This document shows, piece by piece, positions 63,902 to 64,000 of a stretch of DNA of 64,000 nucleotides; within the stretch, counting starts at the first letter, position 1, and each line of letters opens with the position of its first letter. A program made the position numbers and the translations under genes. The notes beneath the pieces are model-generated. The model did no database searches, was not told the origin of the DNA, and was given only the letters and a program-made list of their open reading frames with translations. Source of the DNA: Prinsepia uniflora (lineage: Eukaryota; Streptophyta; Magnoliopsida; Rosales; Rosaceae); assembly GCA_032719365.1 (NCBI GenBank), contig CM064869.1, forward strand, positions 24,957,504 to 25,021,503, read 5' to 3'.

Positions 63902-64000
63902 CTTACATGTTATAACCATGGATGAAAATATCCGAAATTTTGGAAAATTTGACCGGCGACACATAAGGAGGGGGTGAAGGAAATTGACCGAAATATCGAA
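63902..64000 (-). other. Partial intron of RBM48
   Basis: Sequence upstream of the acceptor (TGTAAG before the FAKRK exon) with no coding similarity. The remaining 5' exons must lie beyond the edge. Confidence 0.6.

Overview
This is nuclear DNA of a flowering plant, most likely a eudicot. The evidence is two spliced, conserved plant genes at the right end, plus Athila-type, Tekay-like, TR-GAG, Cassandra and L1-type retroelements over most of the rest. I cannot name the species. By eye, more than 80% of the window is transposon-derived, and only about 58.0-64.0 kb is genic.

Left block (1-37 kb). A minus-strand hAT-type transposase-like gene (TTF/ZMYM1-like, DUF4371) is split in two. Its N-terminal part lies at 36.4-36.9 kb and its middle and C-terminal part at 0.3-2.1 kb. 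Between them sits one Athila-type Ty3/gypsy element (2145-36435, about 11.4 kb after removing later insertions). That element has been hit three times: (a) a 9.6-kb coding-poor element with 3478-bp LTRs (LARD-like) in the protease domain, TSD TAACC; (b) a solo LTR at 20025-30429, TSD TTTAC, itself carrying a gag-only TR-GAG element at 20593-28144, TSD CTTGA; (c) a solo LTR at 33596-36392 inside the Athila 3' LTR, itself carrying a Cassandra TRIM with 5S rRNA-derived sequence at 35247-35943, TSD CACAA.

Middle block (37.9-56.4 kb). A truncated Athila-like LTR (37903-39480) precedes a minus-strand L1-type LINE with endonuclease, reverse transcriptase, zf-RVT and RNase H (40733-about 56400). Three insertion events have cut the LINE: solo LTRs at 41645-44381 (TSD CTCAC), 44614-50507 (TSD GCTCC) and 52949-55739 (TGTG repeat). 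The middle one carries another solo LTR inserted exactly after its first five bases. Subtracting the duplications restores the LINE frame at the GCTCC and TGTG sites.

Right block (57.9-64 kb). A complete seven-exon gene for GDP-L-galactose phosphorylase (GGP/VTC2, the controlling step of ascorbate synthesis) has a 5' leader with the conserved uORF that starts at ACG, not ATG. Convergent to it is the 3' part of a gene for RBM48, an RNA-binding protein of the minor spliceosome, whose first exons lie beyond the right edge.

The least explained signal is inside the gypsy LTRs. Several divergent LTR families share the same architecture: paired TGACGT/ACGTCA sites in U3, a GC-rich ACGCGC block, an inverted GTGAGTGGAC ... 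GTCCACTCAC pair that coincides with splice-site-like ends, and between these an array of short palindromes (type GAGTTTAAAGACTC) whose arms vary in a compensatory way.
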